Of a stretch of DNA of 64,000 nt, positions 33,699-44,380 are shown piece by piece. The DNA lies in NCBI GenBank assembly GCA_018882785.1, contig VERI01000003.1:1-64000 (forward strand), in the 5' to 3' direction. Position 1 is the stretch's first letter. Each line of letters starts with the position of its first letter. The stretch is from Burkholderiaceae bacterium (GTDB taxonomy: Bacteria > Pseudomonadota > Gammaproteobacteria > Burkholderiales > Burkholderiaceae_A). The notes under the pieces are model-generated. The model did not search any database and had not been told where the DNA came from. It worked only from the letters and a program-made list of their open reading frames with translations. The position numbers were made by a program, and so were the translations under genes.

Positions 33699-35229
33699 GC
33701 GGACCTCCGTACCGGCGGCGGGGTTCTGGTATGCCAGTCGGTGGCTGCCTGCAGGTGATAGGCGGTCTGTAACAGCAGCGATTCTTTTAGCCGAGGGCCA
33801 ATGAGCTGCATGCCGATCGGACGTTGTGCGGCACCGGCCTGTCCAAACCCAACCGGAACCGACATCGCGGGCAGTCCCGCCAGGTTCACGCCAAGGGTAT
33901 AGATGTCGGCAAGATATTCCTGCAAAGGATTGGTTGTTGGCGCATCAATGTCCCAGGCCACGGTCGGGGCCACGGGCCCTGCAATCAGATCGCAGTCAGC
34001 AAAGGCCGCATCAAAGTCCTGGGCGACGAGCCGGCGTACCCGCTGGGCCTGAATGTAATAGGCATCGTAGTAGCCATGCGAGAGCACAAATGTGCCGATC
34101 AGAATTCGTCGTTTGACCTCATGGCCAAACCCCTCGGCCCGCGACCGACAGTACAGGTCCATCAGGTCTTTCGGGTCTGCCGCCCGATGCCCATAGCGCA
34201 CGCCATCAAAACGGCTGAGATTGCTGGAGGCCTCTGCAGGCGCAATCACGTAATAGGCGGGAATGCTCAGCCCGGTTCGGGGCAGCGAGACCTCGCGGAT
34301 CTGAGCCCCGAGCCGGGTGAGTTCGGCAAGCGCTGCATCGATGGCGGCCCTTACCTCTGTGCTTAAGCCGTCGGCAAAAAATTCTTTTGGCAGTCCAATC
34401 CGAAGTCCTGCCAGTGGCGTTGCGGCCTTGGCCTGCGGCAGGGGCTGATCGATGCCGGCAGCAAAGTCTTCGGCATCAAGCTCCAGGCTAGTGGAGTCTT
34501 TCTGATCAAAGCCGCACATGGCCGACAACAGCACCGCGCAGTCCAGTGCGGTCCGCGCGATTGGCCCGGCCTGATCAAGGCTGGAGGCATAGGCGATCAT
34601 CCCCCAGCGTGAGGCACGGCCATAGGTCGGTTTGATTCCGGTCAGACCACACATTGCTGCCGGCTGGCGAATCGAGCCGCCGGTATCAGTCCCCGTAGCG
34701 GCGGGGACCAGGCCGGCGGCCACGGCCGCTGCCGAGCCCCCAGAGGAGCCCCCGGGAATTGCCCGGTGGTCCCAGGGATTTTTTGTCGGGCCATAGGCGG
34801 AATGGGTGTTGCCCGAGCCCATGGCGAACTCGTCGCAGTTCAGCTTGGCCACGCACACCATTCCGGCGTGATGGAGCTTCTCGACCACAGTGGCGTCAAA
34901 AGGGCTCATGTAGCCGGCAAGGATTTTCGAGGCGGCTGTGGTGGGCCAGTCTCGGGTAACGAAGATATCTTTATGAGCAATCGGGAGCCCACACAGCGAA
35001 AATCCGCGCCCAAGGCTGCCCGCCTGCCCCGCCACGGCAGACCTAAGCTGTGCCTGGGCGGCCTCTGCCTGCCGCAGGCTGGCCTCTGGATTGACAGCCA
35101 ACACGGCATTTAGGCCGTCGTCGGCAAGTCTGCGAAGTGTCCATTGGGTCAGCTCAGGCGCGGTGAAAGCCCCGTCCGCAAGCCCTTTGGCCAGTCCAGC
35201 CAGATCTGAGAAGTCGGGGATTGAGGCCG

Positions 35230-35233
<4 letters not shown>
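33695..35233 (-). CDS. gatA: Asp-tRNA(Asn)/Glu-tRNA(Gln) amidotransferase subunit A
   Basis: Amidase-signature subunit (512 aa) that hydrolyses glutamine to supply ammonia to GatB. Seen: catalytic lysine in [14 protein letters not shown], the Ser-rich signature [16 protein letters not shown], then [24 protein letters not shown] with the nucleophile serine. Start and end overlap gatC and gatB by 4 nt each, so the three subunits are translationally coupled. Confidence 0.97.
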
Positions 35234-36620
<1,387 letters not shown>

Positions 36621-36641
36621 GGGGGTTGCCATCGCCTAGCT

Positions 36642-37550
36642 ATGGCACTTTCCCAGAGTCCTCCACCGCTTTTTAAACAAGGCCTTCCCGCCCGGCTTCG
36701 TATGCTGATCGCTGTGCTTGCAGCGGTCGGCATGCTCTATTCCGACCTTCATTTCGGCATGCTCAAGCCCCTGCGACAGGGGCTCTCGATGGTGCTGTAT
36801 CCGATTGAACAGCTGCTGATCCTGCCCCGTGATATCGCCTTGTGGCTCGGCCGATATGGCGCAGTGGTCTCCGACGTGGCGAGTCAGCGGGTGTCATTAG
36901 AGCGAAAAGAGGTCGAGTATTCCGAAAGCCTGCTGCAGACCGAGCAGCTACGCCTGGAAAACGAAAGCCTGCGCGCCTTGCTGGAGCTGCGCAAACTAAT
37001 TAAACACAAAACGGTCGCCGCCCAGATCAGCCATGAGACCCGAGATGCATTCTCAAATCGGATCGTGATTGATCGTGGAAGTCAGCATGGGGTTGCGCCA
37101 GGACATCCGGTCATCAATGCCCATGGCGTAGTGGGCCAGGTCATGCGTGTCTCGCCGATCACTGCAGAGGTCTCACTGGTGACCGATCCATCGTTGATGA
37201 TTCCGGTGAGTCTGCCTCGTTCCGGACTGCGTAGCCTGGCCTCGGGCACGGGCGATGGCCAGCAGGTGGAATTGAAATACCTCAATATCAACGCCGAGGT
37301 AGATGTCGGCGATGTACTGGTCACATCGGGCCTGGATGGCCTGTATCCGAGTGGACTGCCCGTTGCAAAAATTAATCGTGTCGAGCGTGCGGGCAGCGGA
37401 CAGTTTCCTCGTATTACGTCAACTCCGGTGGCGGTGATCGGCACCTTGCAGCATGTGCTGGTGATTCTGATTGACCAGGAACTGATTCCACCCGCGCCGC
37501 GTGAGATGGACCGCCCAATTCCGAAGGCCAGAAATGAGATGAACAAATGA
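36642..37550 (+). CDS. mreC: rod shape-determining protein MreC
   Basis: Inner-membrane-anchored periplasmic scaffold of the elongasome, 302 aa. Seen: a cytoplasmic N-tail, one membrane helix (RMLIAVLAAVGMLYSD), a coiled coil (about 85-115, TEQLRLENESLRALLELRKL), then the beta-domain with IVIDRGSQHGVAPGHPVIN, GVVGQVMRVSP and VLVTSGLDGLYPSGLPVA. It lies 21 nt after mreB. Confidence 0.95.
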   Translation: MALSQSPPPLFKQGLPARLRMLIAVLAAVGMLYSDLHFGMLKPLRQGLSMVLYPIEQLLILPRDIALWLGRYGAVVSDVASQRVSLERKEVEYSESLLQTEQLRLENESLRALLELRKLIKHKTVAAQISHETRDAFSNRIVIDRGSQHGVAPGHPVINAHGVVGQVMRVSPITAEVSLVTDPSLMIPVSLPRSGLRSLASGTGDGQQVELKYLNINAEVDVGDVLVTSGLDGLYPSGLPVAKINRVERAGSGQFPRITSTPVAVIGTLQHVLVILIDQELIPPAPREMDRPIPKARNEMNK

Positions 37551-37560
37551 GGAACATCCG

Positions 37561-38067
37561 ATGAAACGGACCATGCTTGGCCGCACGCCGAGCACCTCCA
37601 TGATCACCGGCTCCCTGGCCGTTGCGCTGGCGCTGGAGATGCTGCCCTGGGGCGGATTTCCGGCTCCGGATTTTGTCGCCTTAATGCTCGTGTTCTGGAA
37701 TATCTTTCAGCCGCGCCGGGTGGGCATTGCCCTGGCCTGGCTGCTCGGGATTCTGATGGATGTGCATGCGGGATCTCTGCTGGGCCAGCATGCCCTGGCC
37801 TATTCAATTCTGTCGTATGGTGCGATCGCCCTGCATCGACGGCTGTTGTGGTATTCCTTAGCGGGCCAGGCATTGCAGCTGTTGCCATTATTTTTTCTTG
37901 CCAAAATCATCGTTGTACTGGTGCATCTGTTTTTCTCTGGCGTGGGCCCCTCGTGGACATTCTTTGTCTCGCCATTGCTTACAGCCGCACTTTGGCTGCC
38001 GGTGACCAGCGCCATTTTGAATCGGCTGAATCGGCCCCTAAGCTCAACCGCCGCGATCGGCCGATAG
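37561..38067 (+). CDS. mreD: rod shape-determining protein MreD
   Basis: Membrane protein of 168 aa, about five hydrophobic segments, partner of MreC in the elongasome. Family features: LPWGGFPAPDFVALMLVFW, RRVGIALAWLLGILMDVHAG and LLGQHALAYSI. It lies 10 nt after mreC and 22 nt before mrdA. Confidence 0.92.
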   Translation: MKRTMLGRTPSTSMITGSLAVALALEMLPWGGFPAPDFVALMLVFWNIFQPRRVGIALAWLLGILMDVHAGSLLGQHALAYSILSYGAIALHRRLLWYSLAGQALQLLPLFFLAKIIVVLVHLFFSGVGPSWTFFVSPLLTAALWLPVTSAILNRLNRPLSSTAAIGR

Positions 38068-38089
38068 GGATCGGGAGTCAGGGCCGGTG

Positions 38090-39934
38090 ATGACCGAATT
38101 CCGCTCCAGCGACACAAAAGACTTTCGTCTTCGCGCCTCCTTTATTGCGGGATTGGTGTTGATTGCGTTCGCACTATTGGTGCTGCGGTTTGCCTACCTT
38201 CAGGTCTGGCGTTACTACGATTTCCATGCCCTATCAGAGGAAAACCGTGTCGCATTGCTGCCCGTTCAGGCACCCCGCGGCGAAATTTTTGATCGATTTG
38301 GCAACATCATTGCGAGAAACGGATCTGCGTTTGCGCTCGAGATAGAGCCCCATAAAGTGCCGGATCTTGAACAGACCCTGCAATTTCTCGGCACGTTGAT
38401 CAAGCTCGACGAGCTGGATCTGCGCCGGTTCCGACGACTGAAAGGCGAGCTGCGTCGGTTTGACACTATCCCGCTTCGGCCCACGCTCAATGATGCAGAA
38501 GTCGCCCGGGTGGTCGTCCACCTGCACCAGCTGCCCGGGGTGTCGGTCAATGTGCGCAGCATGCGTTACTACCCTTATGGAGATTCATCCTCGCATCTGT
38601 TGGGTCATATCGGACGGATCTCCAAGCGTGATCGAGAGCGCATCGAACAATCGGATCTGGCATCTAGCTACTTTGGCACATCACATATCGGCAAGCTGGG
38701 ACTTGAGCAGGCCTACGAAGAGCAGCTTCGTGGCCGAACGGGATTTGATCGAATGGAGATCACCGCCGGCGGACGGATGGTCAGAAGCCTGGCGCGCAGA
38801 CTCCCCGTTCCGGGTAAAAACCTTCGGCTGTCCATCGATGGTGAGCTCCAGCGCACCGTGGAACTGGCCTATGGAAAGCGGCGTGGCGCCTTAGTCGCAA
38901 TGGTGCCTGGCACCGGCGAGATCTTGGCATTCGTATCGATGCCCAACTTCAATCCCGCCTTATTTATTGATGGCATTGATTCAACGACCTGGGATGCATT
39001 GAATAACTCTCCGGACAAACCGTTGCTGAATCGCCCGCTGCGGGGCACCTATCCGCCAGGCTCGACCTATAAGCCTTTTATGGCGCTTGCCGCACTAGAG
39101 TCGGGAACCCGAAAACCGGAGGACACGATCAATGATCCGGGCTATTTTATGTTCGGCAATCACAAGTTTCGTGACAGCAAGCCCGAGGGCAATGGCGTTG
39201 TCGATCTGCGCAAATCGATTGTCGTATCCAGCGATACCTACTACTACATCGTCGCCCGCGACATGGGCGTCGATCTGATCCATCAATACATTGAACCCTG
39301 GGGATTCGGCCACAAAACCGGGGTCGATCTGATTGGCGAGGTCAATGGCATTCTTCCCTCCTCGAAGTGGAAGCTGGAGCGTTTCAAGCAGCCATGGCAT
39401 CCTGGCGAGAACATGTCGATCGGCATTGGCCAAGGCTACAACTCGTTTTCTATGCTTCAGCTGGCAGTGGCCACTGCAGGCCTTGCAAATCGTGGCGTGA
39501 TGATGAAGCCTCGGCTTGTCCAGTCGATCGAGGATCCGAATACGGGAGATGTCATCAAGACCGAGGCCGAGACCCTGCGCAAGGTCGAGGTCAGTGACAA
39601 ACACCTGGACCTGGTAATCGACGCTATGGTTGAAGTGAATAAGTCCGGAACGGGCGCCCGGGTGTTTGCTGGGGCACCCTATCGCGTGGCCGGAAAGACT
39701 GGCACCGCCCAGGTGATCAGCATCGGCCAGAATGAAAAGTACAGCGCCTCGCGGGTAGCAGAGCGCCATCGGGACCACTCGCTATACATCGCCTTTGCAC
39801 CAGCGGAGCAGCCCGAGGTTGCGGTGGCATTGATTGTAGAAAATGGCGGCTTCGGCGCTGCGGCGGCAGCACCGATTGCGCGACTTGTGTTTGATCATGT
39901 TCTTTTGAAAAAAGGTGGCCCGCGTGTCCAGTGA
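38090..39934 (+). CDS. mrdA: penicillin-binding protein 2 (elongation transpeptidase)
   Basis: Class B transpeptidase (614 aa) that cross-links peptidoglycan during elongation with RodA. Seen: one N-terminal membrane helix (about 18-38), pedestal motif APRGEIFDRFGN, active-site Ser325 in PPGSTYKPF (E. coli Ser330), SSDTYYY as the SxN-type motif, and KTGTAQ. ATG 38090 is preferred over the overlapping GTG 38087. The end overlaps rodA by 11-20 nt. Confidence 0.96.
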   Translation: MTEFRSSDTKDFRLRASFIAGLVLIAFALLVLRFAYLQVWRYYDFHALSEENRVALLPVQAPRGEIFDRFGNIIARNGSAFALEIEPHKVPDLEQTLQFLGTLIKLDELDLRRFRRLKGELRRFDTIPLRPTLNDAEVARVVVHLHQLPGVSVNVRSMRYYPYGDSSSHLLGHIGRISKRDRERIEQSDLASSYFGTSHIGKLGLEQAYEEQLRGRTGFDRMEITAGGRMVRSLARRLPVPGKNLRLSIDGELQRTVELAYGKRRGALVAMVPGTGEILAFVSMPNFNPALFIDGIDSTTWDALNNSPDKPLLNRPLRGTYPPGSTYKPFMALAALESGTRKPEDTINDPGYFMFGNHKFRDSKPEGNGVVDLRKSIVVSSDTYYYIVARDMGVDLIHQYIEPWGFGHKTGVDLIGEVNGILPSSKWKLERFKQPWHPGENMSIGIGQGYNSFSMLQLAVATAGLANRGVMMKPRLVQSIEDPNTGDVIKTEAETLRKVEVSDKHLDLVIDAMVEVNKSGTGARVFAGAPYRVAGKTGTAQVISIGQNEKYSASRVAERHRDHSLYIAFAPAEQPEVAVALIVENGGFGAAAAAPIARLVFDHVLLKKGGPRVQ

Positions 39935-41114
39935 GATTATTCCCAGGGGCTGGCGCGGCATCTGGGTTCGACTTCAGCCCTGGATTGCAGTGCTCGATGG
40001 CCCATTCATGATGTTTTTTCTCGGCATCGTTTTTCTGTCCTGCCTGACCTTGTATAGCGCAGGCCATGACTTTGACGGCCGGTTCGCCGGCCATATCCGT
40101 AACCTTGGTATTGCCGTTTTGATCATGTGGGCGGTAGCCCACGTATCCCCAGGGCAGATCCAGCGTATTGCCGTGCCGCTCTTTATCACCGGGGTACTGC
40201 TATTGATTGCGGTGGCGCTGGTCGGAGACGTATCGAAAGGCGCGCGACGTTGGCTCAATATTGGCGTGACCCGCATCCAGCCCTCAGAGCTGATGAAAAT
40301 TGCCATGCCGATGATGCTGGCCTGGCTGGTGCATCGTATGGAGGGACTGCGTACAGTCCAGCATTGGATTCTGGCGTTACTGCTCTTGGGTGTGCCGACT
40401 GCCCTGATTCTTGCCCAGCCCGATCTGGGTACCGCCATCCTGGTGTTCTCTGCAGGCTTATTCGTGCTGTTTTTTGCTGGCCTGCCGTGGCGTTTGGTGC
40501 TCATCGCACTGGGGGTGGGCGTAGCGGGTGTGCTGGTGTTGGTGATCTTTGGCGATGCTGCCTGTGCAGATGGCATCAACTGGCCGGGCCTAAGAGAGTA
40601 TCAACGCCAACGGGTCTGTACCTTACTTGATCCCATGCGTGATCCATTGGGCAAAGGCTTTCATATCATTCAATCCATTATTGCAGTCGGATCAGGTGGC
40701 ATTTTTGGCAAAGGCTGGATGCAGGGCACCCAGACCCATCTCGAATTTATTCCGGAGCGCACCACCGATTTTCTATTTGCAGCCTATTCCGAAGAGTTCG
40801 GACTGCTGGGCAATCTGCTGCTGGTGGCCCTGTATGGCGGACTGATTCTTCGCGGGCTTTGGATTGCCATCGGCGCCCCGACATTATTTACTCGGCTGCT
40901 TGCCGGAGCAATTTCGCTCACGATTTTTAACTATGCATTTGTCAATATGGGCATGGTCACGGGCGTACTGCCTGTGGTGGGCGTTCCGCTGCCATGGATG
41001 TCATATGGCGGCACCGCGATGGTGACGCTGGGCTTTGGTGCAGGAATTCTGATGAGCATTGCCCGGACCCGATCCCAGACAGTACAGGGCTTTGTCATGC
41101 AACGTCAGTCATGA
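39915..41114 (+). CDS. rodA: peptidoglycan glycosyltransferase RodA
   Basis: SEDS-family polymerase of 399 aa (396 from the alternative GTG 39924), polymerising lipid II with PBP2. About ten membrane segments. SEDS motifs seen: GARRWLNIGVTRIQPSELMKI, QPDLGTAILVF, GSGGIFGKGWMQGTQ, FIPERTTDFLFAAYSEEFG and GVPLPWMSYGGTAMVTLGFGAG. Both start candidates lie inside the end of mrdA, indicating coupling. Last recognised gene of the elongasome operon. Confidence 0.95.
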   Translation: MARVSSEIIPRGWRGIWVRLQPWIAVLDGPFMMFFLGIVFLSCLTLYSAGHDFDGRFAGHIRNLGIAVLIMWAVAHVSPGQIQRIAVPLFITGVLLLIAVALVGDVSKGARRWLNIGVTRIQPSELMKIAMPMMLAWLVHRMEGLRTVQHWILALLLLGVPTALILAQPDLGTAILVFSAGLFVLFFAGLPWRLVLIALGVGVAGVLVLVIFGDAACADGINWPGLREYQRQRVCTLLDPMRDPLGKGFHIIQSIIAVGSGGIFGKGWMQGTQTHLEFIPERTTDFLFAAYSEEFGLLGNLLLVALYGGLILRGLWIAIGAPTLFTRLLAGAISLTIFNYAFVNMGMVTGVLPVVGVPLPWMSYGGTAMVTLGFGAGILMSIARTRSQTVQGFVMQRQS

Positions 41115-41135
41115 ATCTTCATCACGGCGGTTTTT

Positions 41136-42815
41136 GTGCAGGCTGACATCATCATTATTGGCGCGGGCAGCGCGGGCTGCCTGCTCGCCAATCGCCTGTC
41201 TGAGGATCCCTCGCGTCAGGTGCTGCTGATCGAAGCCGGTGGCGAAGACGACTGGATCTGGATCAAGATTCCTGTCGGCTATCTTTTTGCAATCGCCAAC
41301 CCACGAACAGACTGGTGCTTTAAGACCGAGCCCGATCCAGGACTCAATGGCCGATCAATTCACTATGCCCGAGGCCGGGTGATCGGCGGCTGCTCATCGA
41401 TTAACGCCATGATTTATATGCGTGGCCAGGCCTCTGACTACGACCGATGGGTGCAGGCGACCGGAGACTCGCGCTGGGACTGGGCGCATGCCCTTCCTGT
41501 GTATCAATCGATGGAAGATTATTTCGGCGGCGCCAATGACTGGCATGGCGTTGGCGGTGAGATGCGTGTGGAGTCTCCTCGGGTCCGTTGGCCAATACTC
41601 GATGCCTGGCGCGAGGCGGCCCGCCAACAGGGAATCCCTTCGATTGAGGAGTTCAATCGAGGCGATAACCTCGGCTGTGCGTATTTTCATGTCACCCAGA
41701 AAAAAGGGGTGCGTTGGTCAATGGCAGATGCATTTCTGCATCCCGTTCGGCATCGGGCCAATCTGAAGGTGATCACCAAAGCCCAGGTGCTGCGCCTCAT
41801 CACTGCCCCTATTTCAGAACAGACACTGCAGCAGCCGCGTTATCGGCAGCGTGCCTGGGCCGATGCGGGCCTGGAAATCACCGGTGTGGAGATTCTGCAT
41901 GAGGGCGTACGACAGCAGGTGATGGCCCGTGATCAAGTGATTCTCTCTGCCGGCGCGGTGAGCTCTCCGCATCTGCTGCAGGTATCGGGAATCGGCAATG
42001 CATCGATGTTGTCCTCGATCGGTATTACGCCGGCGCATGACCTGCCTGGGGTTGGAGAAAATCTACAAGATCATCTTCAGATTCGCACCGTCTATCAGGT
42101 TCAGAACTGCGCCACAGTGAATACGCTGTATAAAAACCTGTTCACCCGAATCGGCATGGCCCTGCAGTACGCCCTGCTGCGCTCCGGGCCGATGACCATG
42201 CCGCCCTCAACATTGGGTGCCTTTGCCAAAAGCCGTCCTGATCTGGCAACACCTGACCTGGAGTGGCATGTTCAGCCCCTGTCATTGCCAAAATTTGGCG
42301 AACCGCTGCATCCATTTAACGCGATTACGCCGAGTGTCTGTAATCTCCGGCCAAGCTCGCGTGGCTGGATTCGTCCCGCACATCCGGATCCCATGGCCTC
42401 GCCCCGAATCATGTGTAATTACCTCTCGACTGAAGAGGATCGTCAGGCCGCGGTGGCGGGCCTGCGGATGACGCGCGCCATCATGAAAAGCGCGGCCTTG
42501 TCGCCCCACCGGCCTGTGGAGATGCTGCCTGGACCCTCTGTGCAGACCGAGCAGGAGCTTGAGCATGCAGCCCGAGATCTCGGCACAACAATTTTTCATC
42601 CGGTGGCCACCTGTGCCATGGGCAGGGTAGACGCCCAGGGCCGTGCAGATAATCCAATGACTGTTTTGGACTCCGAGTGCCGGCTTCGTGGTGTGGCCAG
42701 ATTGCGTGTCATTGATGCATCGGCCATGCCCACCATTACATCAGGCAATACCAACGCCCCGGTGATGCTGATTGCTGAATGTATCGCCCGGCAGATGCGT
42801 GCCGAGGCCACCTGA
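41136..42815 (+). CDS. GMC-family FAD-dependent oxidoreductase (choline/alcohol dehydrogenase-like)
   Basis: Flavoprotein of 559 aa, the usual GMC length. Seen: FAD motif IIIGAGSAGCLLANRL with ribose-binding Glu in LLIEAGG, GMC signature 1 (ARGRVIGGCSSINAMIYMRG), signature 2 (SAGAVSSPHLLQVSGIG), catalytic His region TTIFHPVATCAMG and the second His/Asn region ITSGNTNAPVMLIAE. Members oxidise alcohols, choline, glucose or polyethylene glycol; no substrate can be assigned. The start is GTG 41136, 21 nt after rodA, so it may share the mre transcript, an unexpected place for a catabolic enzyme. Confidence 0.92.
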   Translation: MQADIIIIGAGSAGCLLANRLSEDPSRQVLLIEAGGEDDWIWIKIPVGYLFAIANPRTDWCFKTEPDPGLNGRSIHYARGRVIGGCSSINAMIYMRGQASDYDRWVQATGDSRWDWAHALPVYQSMEDYFGGANDWHGVGGEMRVESPRVRWPILDAWREAARQQGIPSIEEFNRGDNLGCAYFHVTQKKGVRWSMADAFLHPVRHRANLKVITKAQVLRLITAPISEQTLQQPRYRQRAWADAGLEITGVEILHEGVRQQVMARDQVILSAGAVSSPHLLQVSGIGNASMLSSIGITPAHDLPGVGENLQDHLQIRTVYQVQNCATVNTLYKNLFTRIGMALQYALLRSGPMTMPPSTLGAFAKSRPDLATPDLEWHVQPLSLPKFGEPLHPFNAITPSVCNLRPSSRGWIRPAHPDPMASPRIMCNYLSTEEDRQAAVAGLRMTRAIMKSAALSPHRPVEMLPGPSVQTEQELEHAARDLGTTIFHPVATCAMGRVDAQGRADNPMTVLDSECRLRGVARLRVIDASAMPTITSGNTNAPVMLIAECIARQMRAEAT

Positions 42816-42823
42816 GGAGTGCG

Positions 42824-43633
42824 CTACGCAGCCGTCTGGTAATCAATGACCAATGGTGCATGGTCTGAGAATCGATCAGCGGTATGAATGAAGGCGGCCC
42901 TGGCAATCCCCGCAATGCCTGGAGTGGCGATCTGATAGTCGATACGCCAGCCGACATTATTCTGACGGGCCTGGCCGCGCTGACTCCACCAGGTGTACTG
43001 ATCGGGCCGCGGATCAAGCCGGCGAAAAACATCCACCCAGCCGAGTTCGTCAAAGACCCGTGTCAGCCAGGTCCTCTCCTCGGGCAGAAAGCCAGAATTT
43101 TTTAGGTTGCCTTTCCAGTTTTTTAGATCGATTTCCTTGTGGGCAATATTCCAGTCACCACATACGATAAATTCCCGGCCGGTCGACCGATGTTCCGTGA
43201 ACCAATCTCTTAGCACGGGATAAAAGGCCTCAAGAAAACGAAACTTGGATGCCTGCCGTTCCTCAGAGGCAGAGCCAGATGGAAGATAGACACTCACAAT
43301 AGATACCGGTGTTGCCGCCCGGTCAAAGTCGGCCCGCAGCACGCGGCCCTCGTCGTCAAACTCACGAACGCCAATGCCGCGGAGCACTCTGCTGGGGGTG
43401 ATACTGCTGTAGATGCCGACACCGCTATAGCCTTTTTTCTGCGCTGCGTAGAACACGCCCTTCATTTCCCTGCCGTCATGAAGAACGCTCAGATGTTCAT
43501 CGGAGAGATCCTGCTCTTGGGCCTTTAGCTCTTGTACGCAGACCACATCGGCGTGCTGCCCGCCGACCCAGGCCAGGGCCCCTTTAGAGGCGGCCGACCG
43601 GATGCCATTGAGATTCAAAGAGATGACACGCAT
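42824..43633 (-). CDS. exodeoxyribonuclease III
   Basis: AP endonuclease/3'-5' exonuclease of the ExoIII (Xth/ExoA) family, 269 aa, acting in base-excision repair. Seen: LNGIRSAASKGALAWV, metal-binding Glu in VCVQELKAQE, YSGVGIYS, GDWNIAHKEIDL (catalytic Asp/Asn) and the terminal RIDYQIAT ... SDHAPLVIDY with the catalytic His. Divergent from pyrE with only 20 bp between starts; convergent with the GMC gene. Confidence 0.95.
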   Translation of the reverse strand: MRVISLNLNGIRSAASKGALAWVGGQHADVVCVQELKAQEQDLSDEHLSVLHDGREMKGVFYAAQKKGYSGVGIYSSITPSRVLRGIGVREFDDEGRVLRADFDRAATPVSIVSVYLPSGSASEERQASKFRFLEAFYPVLRDWFTEHRSTGREFIVCGDWNIAHKEIDLKNWKGNLKNSGFLPEERTWLTRVFDELGWVDVFRRLDPRPDQYTWWSQRGQARQNNVGWRIDYQIATPGIAGIARAAFIHTADRFSDHAPLVIDYQTAA

Positions 43634-43637
43634 GCGG

Positions 43638-43643
43638 TATATT
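43638..43643 (+). promoter_or_regulatory. possible -10 for pyrE
   Basis: TATATT ends 10 nt before the pyrE ATG, so the message would have a leader of about three or four bases. It overlaps the 5' end of the divergent exonuclease gene. The -35 region is poor. Confidence 0.35.
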
Positions 43644-43653
43644 GTCGCGCATC

Positions 43654-44346
43654 ATGACCTCGGCATTTGATCCCCGCCCCGCAGACCAGGAATTCATCCG
43701 GTTCGCGATCGATACAGGGGTGCTCCGATTTGGCCGCTTCATTACCAAGGCGGGCCGCGAGTCCCCCTATTTTTTTAATGCTGGGCTCTTTGATCACGGC
43801 GGAACCCTTGGAGCACTTGCAGATTTTTACGCCAAGACATTTTTGGCCGCCGAGTTCGATGGCCGACTGCAAGCCAATGGCCTATTTGGCCCTGCCTATA
43901 AAGGCATCACCCTCGCAAGCGCCACTGCGGTGGCGCTTGCTAAGGCTGGCCGTGATATTGGATTTTCGTATAACCGCAAAGAGGCAAAGGATCATGGCGA
44001 GGGCGGGATCGTCGTAGGCAAGAAGCTTGAAGGCCGTGTGCTTATCATTGATGATGTGATCTCTGCGGGCACATCCGTCAGAGAGTCTGTTGAAATTATT
44101 CGCGCCCATGGCGCCACCCCGGCAGGCGTGTTGATTGCGCTGGACCGCATGGAGCGCGGCGGCACCGCGGCGGCACCAACGGAGCGTTCAGCGGTTCAGG
44201 AGGTACAGGACCAATATGGCATACCCGTGATTGCAATTGCCACGCTCGCAGATCTTTTGCAGTTTCTTCAGGCAAGCGATGACAACGATCTGATCCAGCA
44301 TCGGGACGCGGTTGCGGCATATCGAAAACAGTGGGGTGTTGGCTAA
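43654..44346 (+). CDS. pyrE: orotate phosphoribosyltransferase
   Basis: Converts orotate and PRPP to orotidine monophosphate in pyrimidine synthesis; 230 aa. Seen: GRESPYFFNAGLFDHGG, AYKGITLASATAVAL, SYNRKEAKDHGEGG (catalytic Lys loop) and the PRPP motif VLIIDDVISAGTS. ATG 43654 follows the family start; an upstream TTG is unlikely. Close divergence from the exonuclease gene is noted there. Confidence 0.95.
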   Translation: MTSAFDPRPADQEFIRFAIDTGVLRFGRFITKAGRESPYFFNAGLFDHGGTLGALADFYAKTFLAAEFDGRLQANGLFGPAYKGITLASATAVALAKAGRDIGFSYNRKEAKDHGEGGIVVGKKLEGRVLIIDDVISAGTSVRESVEIIRAHGATPAGVLIALDRMERGGTAAAPTERSAVQEVQDQYGIPVIAIATLADLLQFLQASDDNDLIQHRDAVAAYRKQWGVG

Positions 44347-44380
44347 CCGCCGCACCCCATTAGCAGCCTAGCTGCGCGAT

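Noticed and set aside
39095-39778. 227-codon open frame antisense to mrdA
   Set aside because: Fully covered by conserved PBP2 coding sequence including the active-site region; no ribosome-binding site or recognisable domain.
44347-44380. Terminator between convergent pyrE and the M48 peptidase gene
   Set aside because: The only stem is GCAGC-CTA-GCTGC with no T-run on either strand.
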